Of a DNA stretch of 41,421 bases, positions 25,012-32,472 are shown one piece after another. Every line of letters begins with the position of its first letter. The stretch's first letter is position 1. Source of the stretch: Paracoccaceae bacterium (GTDB lineage Bacteria; Pseudomonadota; Alphaproteobacteria; Rhodobacterales; Rhodobacteraceae); NCBI GenBank assembly GCA_009920775.1, contig RFZI01000006.1, positions 1 to 41,421 on the forward strand, in the 5' to 3' direction. Under the pieces are notes generated by a model. That model was given only the letters and a program-made list of their open reading frames with translations, was not told where the DNA came from and ran no database searches. Both the position numbers and the translations under genes were made by a program.

Positions 25012-26269
25012 TTTCGGCGATCCCTTGTTCGTTAACATACCAGGTGTGGATGGCGTTGTTGTGGTAGATGGAATTCTCGCCACGGATCTCGCGCAGCTGG
25101 TTCTTGGTCGGCTGGACATAGCCGGTCGAGTCATGCGCACGGCTCTGCAGAAGGAGCGGTTTGCCGTCCCATTCGAACTCGAAATAGAAGCGGTGCATCG
25201 ACTTGGTGAAGGACGGACCCGAGATCCGCGCCTGATGCCAGTTCTTGCCGCCATCGAGGGTCACGTCGACACGCGGGATGGTGCCGCGACCCGACCAGGC
25301 GAAGCCCGAAACGACGGTCCAGCCTTTGCCGTGGGTGATCGGCGCTTGCGGGCTGGGGGTGGTGATGACCGACTTGGCGTCCATCTCCCAGGTGAAGCGG
25401 CGGGCCTGACCGTTGGCCAGAAGGTCGGTGTATTTCGAGGTTTCCTCGCGGTGGTGCCAGGGCTCGTCACCCACTTCGAGGCGGCGCAGCCACTTGATCC
25501 ACATATTGCCTTCCCAGCCTGGGACGACGAGGCGGAGCGGATAGCCCTGCTCGGGGCGCAGCGCTTCGCCGTTCATCTTCCAGGCAACCAGACAGTCGTC
25601 GAGGGCCTTTTCCATCGGGATCGAACGGGTCATGCCCGAGGCATCGGCACCTTCGGCCAAGAGCCACTTGCCGTTCGGCTTGACGCCGGCTTCTTCGAGG
25701 AGAAGGCGCAGCGGAACACCGGTATACATGACGTTGTGGATCATGCCGTGGGTGAACTGAACACCGTTCAGCTGAGCACCCGCCCATTCCATGCCCGAGT
25801 TGGCGGCGCATTCGAGGAAGTAGACGTGGTTCTCGCGCGGGAAGCGCATGAGGTCTTGCATCGTGAAGACGAGCTGCTTGTCGACGAGACCGTTGATCAT
25901 CAGACGGTGCTCGGCCGGGTCGATATGGGCCGTGCCGCCGTGGTGACGTTCGAAGCAGACACCGTTGGGGGTGATGATGCCATCTAGCTCGTGGATCGGC
26001 GTAAAGTTGATCGACGAGACGTTGTCGGCGGTCAGCCATTCCACGCCGCGGCGCACGACGTGCTTCTCGTGCTCGGACGGGACACCATAGGGGCGGGCAT
26101 CGACGCCATCGCCGAGGAAGGTCCGCCAAGGCTGAATTTCCGTGATTACTTTTTCAGGAGCAGCCTGTGCGCGGGCCATCGAAGCCCCCGCGATTGCGCC
26201 ACCAGCTGCCAATGCGCCAGACAAAAAGGATCTGCGCGAGGGCTTGGCGCCCTTGTACAAAGTCGACAT
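24995..26269 (-). CDS. soxC: Sulfur dehydrogenase molybdenum subunit SoxC
   Basis: This 424-residue protein of the sulfite-oxidase fold has a Tat signal (KPSRRSFLSGALAAGGAIAGA). It carries the molybdopterin-binding region with YFLECAANSGMEWAG, whose Cys ligates Mo, followed by VVPGWEGNMWIKWL and an Ig-like dimerisation domain. The SoxCD complex oxidises protein-bound sulfane sulfur and so prevents accumulation of sulfur globules. The ATG at 26269 has AAAGGAAAA upstream, and 20 bp separate it from soxB. Presence of soxCD predicts complete oxidation of thiosulfate to sulfate. Confidence 0.96.
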   Translation of the reverse strand: MSTLYKGAKPSRRSFLSGALAAGGAIAGASMARAQAAPEKVITEIQPWRTFLGDGVDARPYGVPSEHEKHVVRRGVEWLTADNVSSINFTPIHELDGIITPNGVCFERHHGGTAHIDPAEHRLMINGLVDKQLVFTMQDLMRFPRENHVYFLECAANSGMEWAGAQLNGVQFTHGMIHNVMYTGVPLRLLLEEAGVKPNGKWLLAEGADASGMTRSIPMEKALDDCLVAWKMNGEALRPEQGYPLRLVVPGWEGNMWIKWLRRLEVGDEPWHHREETSKYTDLLANGQARRFTWEMDAKSVITTPSPQAPITHGKGWTVVSGFAWSGRGTIPRVDVTLDGGKNWHQARISGPSFTKSMHRFYFEFEWDGKPLLLQSRAHDSTGYVQPTKNQLREIRGENSIYHNNAIHTWYVNEQGIAENVEIS

Positions 26270-26289
26270 GGATTTTCCTTTTGAACTAC

Positions 26290-27993
26290 TTAGGCACCGG
26301 CCACCTGAACGGAGGTATTGGGTGTCACAGAGACTGTGCCCAGCTTACGAATGTGGTTTTCGACCACGTCCCAAATCTGCGGACCTTCCGTCCCCTGATT
26401 GACGCTTGCCCAGCCCGCAACAACATAAGTCTTTGCAGGATCAAGCTTTTCGCCAGTCTTAAGGAGGGTCAGTTCACTGATACGGCTACCGATCGGCTGA
26501 TTGATGTCGATGCGGTATCCCATGCCCCCGATGCGAACCATGTCGCCACCCTGCTGATAGTAGGGGTCGGGGTTGAAGAGGTTGTCGGCGACGTCTTCCA
26601 AGACGGTGTGGATGAACTCGCCGGTCATCTCGACGCGATAGGCTTCACCATAGGTCATCGAGGTGACGTTCCAGATGTCCTCGCGGGTGATAGCGCTGCC
26701 CGGAAGGATCGAGGGGCCCCAGCGGACGCCCGGCGACATGGCGATATCGGCCTCGCGCTCAGACATGAGCGCGTCGCAGATCAGATCGTCCCAGGAGCCG
26801 TTGAAGTTGCCGCGACGGAAGAGAAGCGCGTCATCGGCGGTGTGACCGATGACTTCGGAGAGCTGTGCCTCGTAAGGCGCGCGCTCGGCGTCGATCACGG
26901 CGGCCACCTCGGCGTCGGGGGTGATGACATCCGAGAAGATCGGGATCAGCTTGTGGCGGAAGCCCATCATGCGGCCGTCGCGCACGTCGAGGTCGACGCG
27001 GCTGACGAATTTGCCGTTGGAACCTGAGGCGATGATAATTGTCTCGCCCACCAGAACCGGCTCGGGAAGCGCATCGTGGGTGTGGCCCGAGAGGATCACG
27101 TCGATGCCCCGAACGCGGCTTGCCATCTGCTTGTCCACGTCAAAGCCGTTGTGCGACAGGACGACCACAAGCTCGGCCCCCATGCCGCGCACTTCATCGA
27201 CCATCTCCTGCATCCGCTCGTCGCGGATACCGAAAGAGTATTCCGGGAACATCCAGCGCGGGTTGGCGATCGGGAGGTAGGGGAAAGCCTGACCGATCAC
27301 GGCAATCTTGACGCCACCACGCTCGAAGAACTTGTAGGGAGCAAAGTCTTCAGTGGGCTCGTTCCATTCGGAGTCGAAAATGTTCTGGCCGAGCGCTGCA
27401 AAGGGGAGATCTGCAACGATATCGCGAACACGGTCGCCGCCGAGGGTGAATTCCCAGTGGAAGGTCATGGCGTCGGGCTTGAGCGCGTTCATGACATTGA
27501 CCATGTCCTGCCCCTCGGAGTGGTAGCAGGTGTAAGAGCCGTGCCAGGTGTCGCCGCCGTCAAGGAGGAGAGCGTCGGGACGTTCGGCGCGGATCGAGTT
27601 GATCACGGTCGCAACACGATCAAGGCCACCCATCTTGCCGTAGGTGCGGGCAAGAGCGGTGAAGTCATTGTAGGACAGCGCGTAGTGGGACGCGCTGCCG
27701 TCGGCCACGCCGTAGAGCTTACGGAAATCGGCGCCGGTGATATGCGGCACTTGGCCGACATTGCTGCCGACGCCGAGGTTGATCTCAGGCTCGCGGAAGT
27801 AGATCGGCTTCATCTGTGCGTGGATATCGGTGACGTGGATCAGGGAGACGTTACCGTAGGTATCGAATTGCAGAAGCTGATCCTGGGTCAGGGCCTGCTG
27901 GGCGGCAAGCCGTCCCCAGGCGCCAAAACCAGACGCACCGTAGATGGCGGAGGCGGCCATCGAGGCTTGCAGGAAGTCGCGGCGAGAGATCAT
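26290..27993 (-). CDS. soxB: S-sulfosulfanyl-L-cysteine sulfohydrolase SoxB
   Basis: This 567-residue dimanganese hydrolase of the 5'-nucleotidase/calcineurin fold releases sulfate from SoxY-bound thiosulfonate. It has a Tat signal (ISRRDFLQASMAASAIYG). Metal and active-site motifs are HVTDIHAQ, LDGGDTWHGSYT, VVLSHNGFD and ILSGHTHDALPEP. The ATG at 27993 with AAAGG eight bases upstream is preferred; an in-frame TTG 21 bp further upstream is less likely. A strong hairpin separates it from soxA, and TTGAATATT, like part of the SoxR operator, lies in the same gap, so soxBCD may also have its own promoter. Confidence 0.97.
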   Translation of the reverse strand: MISRRDFLQASMAASAIYGASGFGAWGRLAAQQALTQDQLLQFDTYGNVSLIHVTDIHAQMKPIYFREPEINLGVGSNVGQVPHITGADFRKLYGVADGSASHYALSYNDFTALARTYGKMGGLDRVATVINSIRAERPDALLLDGGDTWHGSYTCYHSEGQDMVNVMNALKPDAMTFHWEFTLGGDRVRDIVADLPFAALGQNIFDSEWNEPTEDFAPYKFFERGGVKIAVIGQAFPYLPIANPRWMFPEYSFGIRDERMQEMVDEVRGMGAELVVVLSHNGFDVDKQMASRVRGIDVILSGHTHDALPEPVLVGETIIIASGSNGKFVSRVDLDVRDGRMMGFRHKLIPIFSDVITPDAEVAAVIDAERAPYEAQLSEVIGHTADDALLFRRGNFNGSWDDLICDALMSEREADIAMSPGVRWGPSILPGSAITREDIWNVTSMTYGEAYRVEMTGEFIHTVLEDVADNLFNPDPYYQQGGDMVRIGGMGYRIDINQPIGSRISELTLLKTGEKLDPAKTYVVAGWASVNQGTEGPQIWDVVENHIRKLGTVSVTPNTSVQVAGA

Positions 27994-28032
27994 TGAGTGG
28001 CCTTTCGAGATCAAAGACGTATTCGTCTTTTT

Positions 28033-28039
28033 GAATATT
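28033..28039 (-). promoter_or_regulatory. SoxR-like half-site upstream of soxB
   Basis: The plus-strand TTTTTGAATATTACC at 28028-28042 repeats the TTGAATATT half of the palindrome at 30163-30178. It lies 40 bp before the soxB start and after the soxA-soxB hairpin. Next to it is AAAGACG-TATT-CGTCTTT (28013-28030), a 7-bp inverted repeat. Only one half-site is present, so regulation here is a weak inference. Confidence 0.3.
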
Positions 28040-28053
28040 ACCAGATACAGAAA

Positions 28054-28078
28054 ACCCGCGCCAGAGGCTGGCGCGGGT
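28054..28078 (-). terminator. Terminator-like hairpin between soxA and soxB
   Basis: ACCCGCGCCAG / CTGGCGCGGGT is a perfect 11-bp stem with a 3-base loop, flanked by AAAA on the left and TTTTT on the right, so it can act on either strand. On the minus strand it follows soxA by 9 bp and ends in TTTTCTG. It probably attenuates readthrough, giving more soxXYZA than soxBCD message. Confidence 0.75.
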
Positions 28079-28087
28079 AATTTTTAG

Positions 28088-28939
28088 TTAGTTGCGGACC
28101 GAGACGCCTTCGACCGAGAGCCCGTTGCCGCGCGAGGCGACATAGAGCTCGAGAGCGACAAACTCAGCGCTGTCGATCTTGTAGGTTTCGGCGCGGGTGT
28201 CACGAACACAGCCCACGAAACGGCCAGCAGCCGACGTCAGCTTGGTGTCCTTCAGACGATACACCGGGAAGCCGTTGGTCTGGCCCTGCGACAGGTGGTC
28301 GGCCCGGATGTAGTTGTCGTAGTTGTCCTCATGGCAGTTGGCGCAGCTAAGTTCGAGCTGACCAGTGCGCGCGTAGTACATCTCTTTACCCTGCTCCCAT
28401 GCGGAAGCAGCCGGTCCGTCGATCGCCACGTTCATCGGCATCCCGCGCGATTGCATCGAGATATAGGCCTCCATCGCGTTGATTTCGTCCTTGCCGTATT
28501 TGAACGCGTCGGCGCCCTGGTTTTCGGTGCGGCACGCATTGATCTGCATCTGCAGACTGCGGACCTCACCGGCAGCCTCGTTCCACTTCGGATAGACCGT
28601 GCGGACACCTGCCATGCTTTCCGAAGCGTCGCCGTGGCAATCAGCACAGGACTTTTCAGAGGTGCCGGCGGGGGCATTCCACATGCCTTCACCCTGGTCT
28701 ACGTAAAGCATCCCCGGGTTGTCGAAGTCGTCCATCTGCATGGCCTGGGTATCAACGTCACGGAAAACCCAGCCCGAGTAGACAGTCGTGAGGCTACCCT
28801 TGAGGTGATCTGCGGCCGGAGCCTCGATGATCATTTCAAGTTCGCCGTTGATCACGAGGCCACCCTCGGCAAGGGCCACTTGGGCCCCGGCCAGGACGGC
28901 GACCGCTGCGATCGCTCCTTTCAGAACTGTTTTAGTCAT
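28088..28939 (-). CDS. soxA: L-cysteine S-thiosulfotransferase diheme subunit SoxA
   Basis: This 283-residue diheme cytochrome has a Sec signal ending at VALAEGG, two CXXCH motifs (CADCH about residue 112, CANCH about 210), and the catalytic/ligand cysteine in GRFVGCVRDTRAE. SoxAX attaches thiosulfate to the SoxY carrier cysteine in the periplasm. The ATG at 28939 has GGGAGGA upstream; longer in-frame extensions read antisense to nothing plausible and overlap soxZ. Its partner SoxX, encoded in the same operon, appears damaged here. Confidence 0.95.
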   Translation of the reverse strand: MTKTVLKGAIAAVAVLAGAQVALAEGGLVINGELEMIIEAPAADHLKGSLTTVYSGWVFRDVDTQAMQMDDFDNPGMLYVDQGEGMWNAPAGTSEKSCADCHGDASESMAGVRTVYPKWNEAAGEVRSLQMQINACRTENQGADAFKYGKDEINAMEAYISMQSRGMPMNVAIDGPAASAWEQGKEMYYARTGQLELSCANCHEDNYDNYIRADHLSQGQTNGFPVYRLKDTKLTSAAGRFVGCVRDTRAETYKIDSAEFVALELYVASRGNGLSVEGVSVRN

Positions 28940-28964
28940 TCGCGTTCCTCCCTGTGGCCGAAGA

Positions 28965-29294
28965 TCAGCCGATCGCGATGTCTTTGGTGTCGGTGTAGAC
29001 GGAACCATCGTCGTCATACCAGGTGAAGGTGTAGGTGCCGGCTTCCGGAACCATGGCCTGGAATTCAAAGTACGGGTTCGTCGAAATCGCGGGCTCGAGC
29101 GTCACGTCGATGACGTTCTGACCGTTAAAATCGCAGGTGAAGCGATTGATGATCGAACGCGGGATCAGGGTGCCGTCGCTGTTCTTGCGCTGGCCCGATT
29201 CCATGACGTGGCTGATGAGCGTTTTGATGGTGATCACTTCGCCTGCTGCTGCAGAGCTAGGGACACGAACGCGGGGTGTTACGTTTTCTGCCAT
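28965..29294 (-). CDS. soxZ: Thiosulfate oxidation carrier complex protein SoxZ
   Basis: This 109-residue Ig-like protein, full-length and without signal peptide, contains the family segments VRVPSSAAAGEVITIKTLISHVMESG and NRFTCDFNG. SoxZ pairs with SoxY and is co-exported with it by the Tat system, presenting the SoxY swinging arm to the other Sox enzymes. It starts 17 bp after soxY. Confidence 0.97.
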   Translation of the reverse strand: MAENVTPRVRVPSSAAAGEVITIKTLISHVMESGQRKNSDGTLIPRSIINRFTCDFNGQNVIDVTLEPAISTNPYFEFQAMVPEAGTYTFTWYDDDGSVYTDTKDIAIG

Positions 29295-29311
29295 TTGTCT
29301 TTACTCCTGAC

Positions 29312-29728
29312 TCAGCCGCCGCAGCCGCCGATGGTGACCTTGACCTCGCTCGAGGCCTGCGCGAACGAGCCGTCGGCCATCTTTGCAATGGCGGTAACAG
29401 TCTGCGTCTTCGACAGACGGATACGGGTCGAGCCGTACTGGGCACCGGCGAGCGGGCCGAAGTTGAACGTGCAGACGCCAGGGTTCGGGTTGCCGAGCGC
29501 AAGCACCATGATCGAAACGGCGCCGGGGGCGTTCACTTCGACCGGAACAGTGTTGCCGTTCTCGGCGATTTCCGGGGCGGTCAGAGTGACGCCGCTGTCG
29601 CCGATCGCAGCACCACCGGTGAAGGCTGCAATCTCATCTTCGCCGGCGGCGAAGGCGCGCATCGGGAGCATGGCTGTCGCCGTCGCACCCGCCGCAATGA
29701 GAATCGTATCTCTACGCGTGAATTTCAT
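29312..29728 (-). CDS. soxY: Thiosulfate oxidation carrier protein SoxY
   Basis: This 138-residue carrier has a Tat signal (MKFTRRDTILIAAGATA) and ends with the diagnostic GGCGG motif, whose cysteine carries the sulfur intermediates. Its Ig-like core includes SIMVLALGNPNPGVCTFNFG and TRIRLSKTQTVTAIAKM. SoxYZ cycles between SoxAX, SoxB and SoxCD in the periplasm and is reactivated by the thiol-transfer proteins SoxS/V/W encoded nearby. Intact. Confidence 0.97.
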   Translation of the reverse strand: MKFTRRDTILIAAGATATAMLPMRAFAAGEDEIAAFTGGAAIGDSGVTLTAPEIAENGNTVPVEVNAPGAVSIMVLALGNPNPGVCTFNFGPLAGAQYGSTRIRLSKTQTVTAIAKMADGSFAQASSEVKVTIGGCGG

Positions 29729-29755
29729 TGGTTCTCCTCGTAAGGCCCAGGGCCA

Positions 29756-30088
29756 CTATTCTGTGAGTGTCAGAAGGTAAGCTACGATGTCTTCGATCTC
29801 TTGCGCGGTCAGAAGCGGCGGCAAGGGCTCGGTACCAGCTTTACCGGTGAAGGCGTCGCCCGGACGGATGTAGCCGCTCGTCTTGTAGAAGCTCGGCATC
29901 ATTGTATCGGGGAACGTGATTTTCGCGTTGGCGACGATCCCGCGGAGCTGAGCTTCATCCCAGCGAGAACCGGCTCCGTCCAACATCGGGCCGATGTTGC
30001 CCTGGAACGGAACGCCGGGCTGCGATGAAACCTGGTGACAGGCAGCAGCCAATGCCACACCTGCGGTGATTGGTATGATGCGCTTCAT
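29756..30088 (-). CDS. soxX: SoxX monoheme cytochrome, internally deleted (first heme Cys missing)
   Basis: This 110-residue SoxX should be about 150. The N-terminus MKRIIPITAGVALAA is the start of the signal peptide, and from ACHQVSSQPGVPFQGNIGPM onward it matches SoxX through the heme-ligand region (TMMPSFYKTSGYIRPGD) to the C-terminus. The two parts are joined in frame, so the signal cleavage region, the mature N-terminus and the first heme cysteine are gone. The CXXCH position reads A14-A15-A16-C17-H18. Such a protein could not attach heme c normally or be processed normally. The start has a good GGGAGGG site. The deletion of roughly 40 codons is either real or an assembly artefact. Confidence 0.85.
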   Translation of the reverse strand: MKRIIPITAGVALAAACHQVSSQPGVPFQGNIGPMLDGAGSRWDEAQLRGIVANAKITFPDTMMPSFYKTSGYIRPGDAFTGKAGTEPLPPLLTAQEIEDIVAYLLTLTE

Positions 30089-30162
30089 GAACCCTCCCTC
30101 AGTTCATCATATGCTTATCATTGCATACCATAGACCACCGAGGTCGAGGATAGCAATGACAA

Positions 30163-30178
30163 ATTCAAAATCTTGAAT
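30163..30178 (-). promoter_or_regulatory. Probable SoxR operator between soxW and soxX
   Basis: ATTCAA-AATC-TTGAAT is a perfect 6-bp inverted repeat in the 125-bp soxW-soxX gap, upstream of soxXYZA. In Paracoccus-type clusters the ArsR-family repressor SoxR is known to bind this intergenic region. The site resembles the soxS-soxV repeat at 31563-31580. Confidence 0.65.
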
Positions 30179-30213
30179 ATTCTGCGTTGCGGCAATCAGG
30201 TTTTCCAAATGTA

Positions 30214-30783
30214 TCAGTTTCCGCCCCGCCCCATTTCGAGCATACGGGCATGATATTTTTGGAAGTTTTCGCCATTTTCATAGATCTTCTCGTTCACCCA
30301 GGTGAGCATGTTCAGGGTCATGCCTTTGCTCAGGGCGCCCGGAATTAGGCCGACCGCCACCTGGGGTGCGGGCTTGGATTCGGCGACCTCTTCCGGGAAG
30401 AACAGAATCGTCGGCGTGAACATCACGCCCCACTTCATGATCATCTCGCGCTCGGGGAGGGTCTCGCCGTCAAAGTCCGCCACTTCGACATCGCCGAACA
30501 TATTGAGCTGAATGACGAAAAAGTTCTCTTCGATGTAGCTCTCGATCTCGAAATCGGTAAAGACCTCTTCGTGCATCTTGGTGCAGTAGATGCAGCCGCG
30601 CTGCTCGATCATCACCATCAGACGCAGGCCAAGCTCGCTCGCCTCGGCCAGATCCTCGTTCAGATCCTTGAACGTGTCGCGCATCCAGGTGGTCTTGTGC
30701 AGACCGTCATCCCCCATCCACGGCTCGGCCGAAACAGCGACGGGCAGGAGAAGGGCGAAGACGAGGATCAGGCGTTTGAGCAT
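30214..30783 (-). CDS. soxW: Periplasmic thioredoxin SoxW
   Basis: This 189-residue thioredoxin-fold protein has a Sec signal (MLKRLILVFALLLPVAVSA), the active site EQRGCIYCTKMHEEV (CXXC about residue 65) and the cis-Pro region VMFTPTILFF. SoxV passes electrons from the cytoplasm to SoxW. The ATG at 30783 is preferred over an in-frame TTG 9 bp upstream, with AGAGGT as ribosome-binding site. It follows soxV by 15 bp and precedes the probable SoxR operator of soxXYZ. Confidence 0.92.
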   Translation of the reverse strand: MLKRLILVFALLLPVAVSAEPWMGDDGLHKTTWMRDTFKDLNEDLAEASELGLRLMVMIEQRGCIYCTKMHEEVFTDFEIESYIEENFFVIQLNMFGDVEVADFDGETLPEREMIMKWGVMFTPTILFFPEEVAESKPAPQVAVGLIPGALSKGMTLNMLTWVNEKIYENGENFQKYHARMLEMGRGGN

Positions 30784-30798
30784 TGTCGGCAAAACCTC

Positions 30799-31536
30799 TT
30801 ATCCGAGTTTGACCAGCGACGGGACGTGGTCGATGAGCCATTGGGCGATGTAGTTGACCGAGTTGGTGGCGATCAGGATCGCGAAGAGAATGAGCATCGC
30901 GCCCATCACTTTCTCGACATGGCCCAGATATTTGCGGTTGCGGGCCATCCAGCCGAGGAACGGTTTGGCAAAGAGCGCGGCAATGACGAAGGGTGTGGTC
31001 ATCGCCATGCCATAGACGAAGAGCAGAAGACCCCCGCGCCAGATATCGCCCATGCCGCTGGCGATCATCAGGATCGACGCGAGGGCGGGGCCGACGCAGG
31101 GGGTCCAGCCAAAGCCGAAGGCAAGGCCCATGACATAGGCGCCAAGCATGGTCGAGGGCTTGCTGTCGCTCTGGATGCGGGCTTCGCGGTGGAACAGCGG
31201 GATGTGCAGGACGCCCATGAAATGCAGGCCAAAGAGCGCAAGGATCCCCGCCGCCACATAGGAAAGCGGTTGTTTCCATTGGGCAAAGACCTGGCCAAGT
31301 GCCGTAGCGCCCATGCCGAGAAGGACGAAGATCGTGGTCACGCCAAAAGCGAAGGCGATCGCGGAAAGGATGAGGCGCTTTTGCGCACCCTCCGGGATTT
31401 CCTTATGGCCGTGCAGTTCGGCCATCGACACGCCTGCCATATAGCAGAGGTAAAAAGGCACCATCGGCAAGACACACGGCGTGAAGAACGACAGGATCCC
31501 GGCAAAGGCTGCACCGAGATAACTCATGTCGAGCAT
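30799..31536 (-). CDS. soxV: CcdA/DsbD-type thiol electron transporter SoxV
   Basis: This 245-residue six-helix membrane protein of the CcdA family has the conserved first-helix motif FFTPCVLPMVPFYL and the paired cysteine in FGFGWTPCVGPAL. It moves reducing equivalents from cytoplasmic thioredoxin to periplasmic SoxW/SoxS to keep SoxYZ active. The start at ATG 31536 (MLDMSYLG) is supported by AAGGA upstream; a GTG at 31558-31560 would lengthen it. First gene of the minus-strand operon, divergent from soxS across a SoxR-type operator. Confidence 0.94.
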   Translation of the reverse strand: MLDMSYLGAAFAGILSFFTPCVLPMVPFYLCYMAGVSMAELHGHKEIPEGAQKRLILSAIAFAFGVTTIFVLLGMGATALGQVFAQWKQPLSYVAAGILALFGLHFMGVLHIPLFHREARIQSDSKPSTMLGAYVMGLAFGFGWTPCVGPALASILMIASGMGDIWRGGLLLFVYGMAMTTPFVIAALFAKPFLGWMARNRKYLGHVEKVMGAMLILFAILIATNSVNYIAQWLIDHVPSLVKLG

Positions 31537-31562
31537 GATATGTGTCCTTGTAAAATTCACAT

Positions 31563-31580
31563 ATTCAAATTATGAAGAAT
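31563..31580. promoter_or_regulatory. Probable SoxR operator between soxV and soxS
   Basis: ATTCAAATTATGAAGAAT contains TTCA-N5-TGAA and flanking ATTC/GAAT halves. It sits in the short divergent soxV-soxS region and resembles the soxW-soxX palindrome. The soxS-soxV region is the second known SoxR target in relatives. Confidence 0.6.
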
Positions 31581-31615
31581 GAAATGATCTTCGTCAATTG
31601 GTGCGCGGTCTCGCC

Positions 31616-31987
31616 ATGCGGTTACTGATGCTTGTCATCTCGCTTCTTTGGGCAGGCCTGGCGGCCTCGGCAGAGACGCGTCTTGTGATGGCCGAAGCTG
31701 AAGGCTGTATGTGGTGCGAGAGATGGGAAGCACAGATCGGTCCGATCTATCCCAAGACACCCGAAGGCAAGACCGCGCCATTGATGATGGTCAATGCGAG
31801 GGCCCCTCTGCCGGAGGGGATCACGCTGAAGCGCCCGATTGTCTATACGCCGACATTTATTCTGACTGTCGACGGGCAAGAGATCGAACGGATCGAAGGC
31901 TATCCGGGAGAGGATTTCTTTTGGGGGCTTTTGGGAATGATGCTCAAACAAGCCGGACTTCTTTCGAGCATCCTTCCGAGCAGTTGA
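31616..31987 (+). CDS. soxS: Periplasmic thioredoxin SoxS
   Basis: This thioredoxin-like protein of about 123 residues has a Sec signal (MRLLMLVISLLWAGLAASA), the active site EGCMWCERW and the cis-Pro loop IVYTPTFIL. SoxS reductively reactivates SoxYZ in Paracoccus. Three starts are possible (TTG 31598, GTG 31601, ATG 31616); ATG gives the most natural signal peptide although no strong ribosome-binding site is visible. Transcribed divergently from soxV, with soxR and soxT downstream. Confidence 0.88.
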   Translation: MRLLMLVISLLWAGLAASAETRLVMAEAEGCMWCERWEAQIGPIYPKTPEGKTAPLMMVNARAPLPEGITLKRPIVYTPTFILTVDGQEIERIEGYPGEDFFWGLLGMMLKQAGLLSSILPSS

Positions 31988-32093
31988 ACTAGGAGGGAAT
32001 TTCTTCCGGTGTTGCGAGGTGCATGGTTTGATTTTTCTCCGGAATGTGCGAAAAGCGCAAAAAATGTTTGGATTTGATTGAGCAGAGGCTCCA

Positions 32094-32429
32094 ATGGGTA
32101 TTCCGATTATTGATGACAAGATTTGCGCGGCCGATCTCGATCGGATGATGGATAGCGCGACCGATGCATCCAACTTCCTCAAGGCGATCAGCCACGAGGG
32201 CCGGCTGATGATCCTCTGTCACCTCGCCACGGGCGAGAAATCAGTAACCGAACTTGAAGAGCTTCTTGCTGCCCGCCAAGCCGCTGTGTCGCAGCAGCTG
32301 GCGCGTCTGCGTCTTGAAGGGCTGGTAACGCCGCGCCGTGACGGCAAAGCCATCTACTATCGGTTGACGGATCAGAAGCCGCGGCAGATCATTGATCTAA
32401 TTTACGATATGTTCTGCCGGGTCGCCTGA
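32094..32429 (+). CDS. soxR: ArsR-family transcriptional repressor SoxR
   Basis: This 111-residue winged-helix repressor contains the ArsR DNA-recognition helix ARQAAVSQQLARLRLEGLV. Cysteines lie at 11, 42 and 108; the 42/108 pair (spacing 66) suits the two-cysteine sulfane-sulfur sensing described for SoxR-type repressors, while Cys11 is extra. It should repress sox genes at the two operators in this window until thiosulfate-derived sulfur forms a sulfur bridge. The ATG has AGAGG upstream. The 106-bp gap from soxS suggests a second promoter. Confidence 0.93.
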   Translation: MGIPIIDDKICAADLDRMMDSATDASNFLKAISHEGRLMILCHLATGEKSVTELEELLAARQAAVSQQLARLRLEGLVTPRRDGKAIYYRLTDQKPRQIIDLIYDMFCRVA

Positions 32430-32472
32430 GCTCTCGCTCCGCCCGAAAAGCGGAACCATAAGAGGGGCGCCC

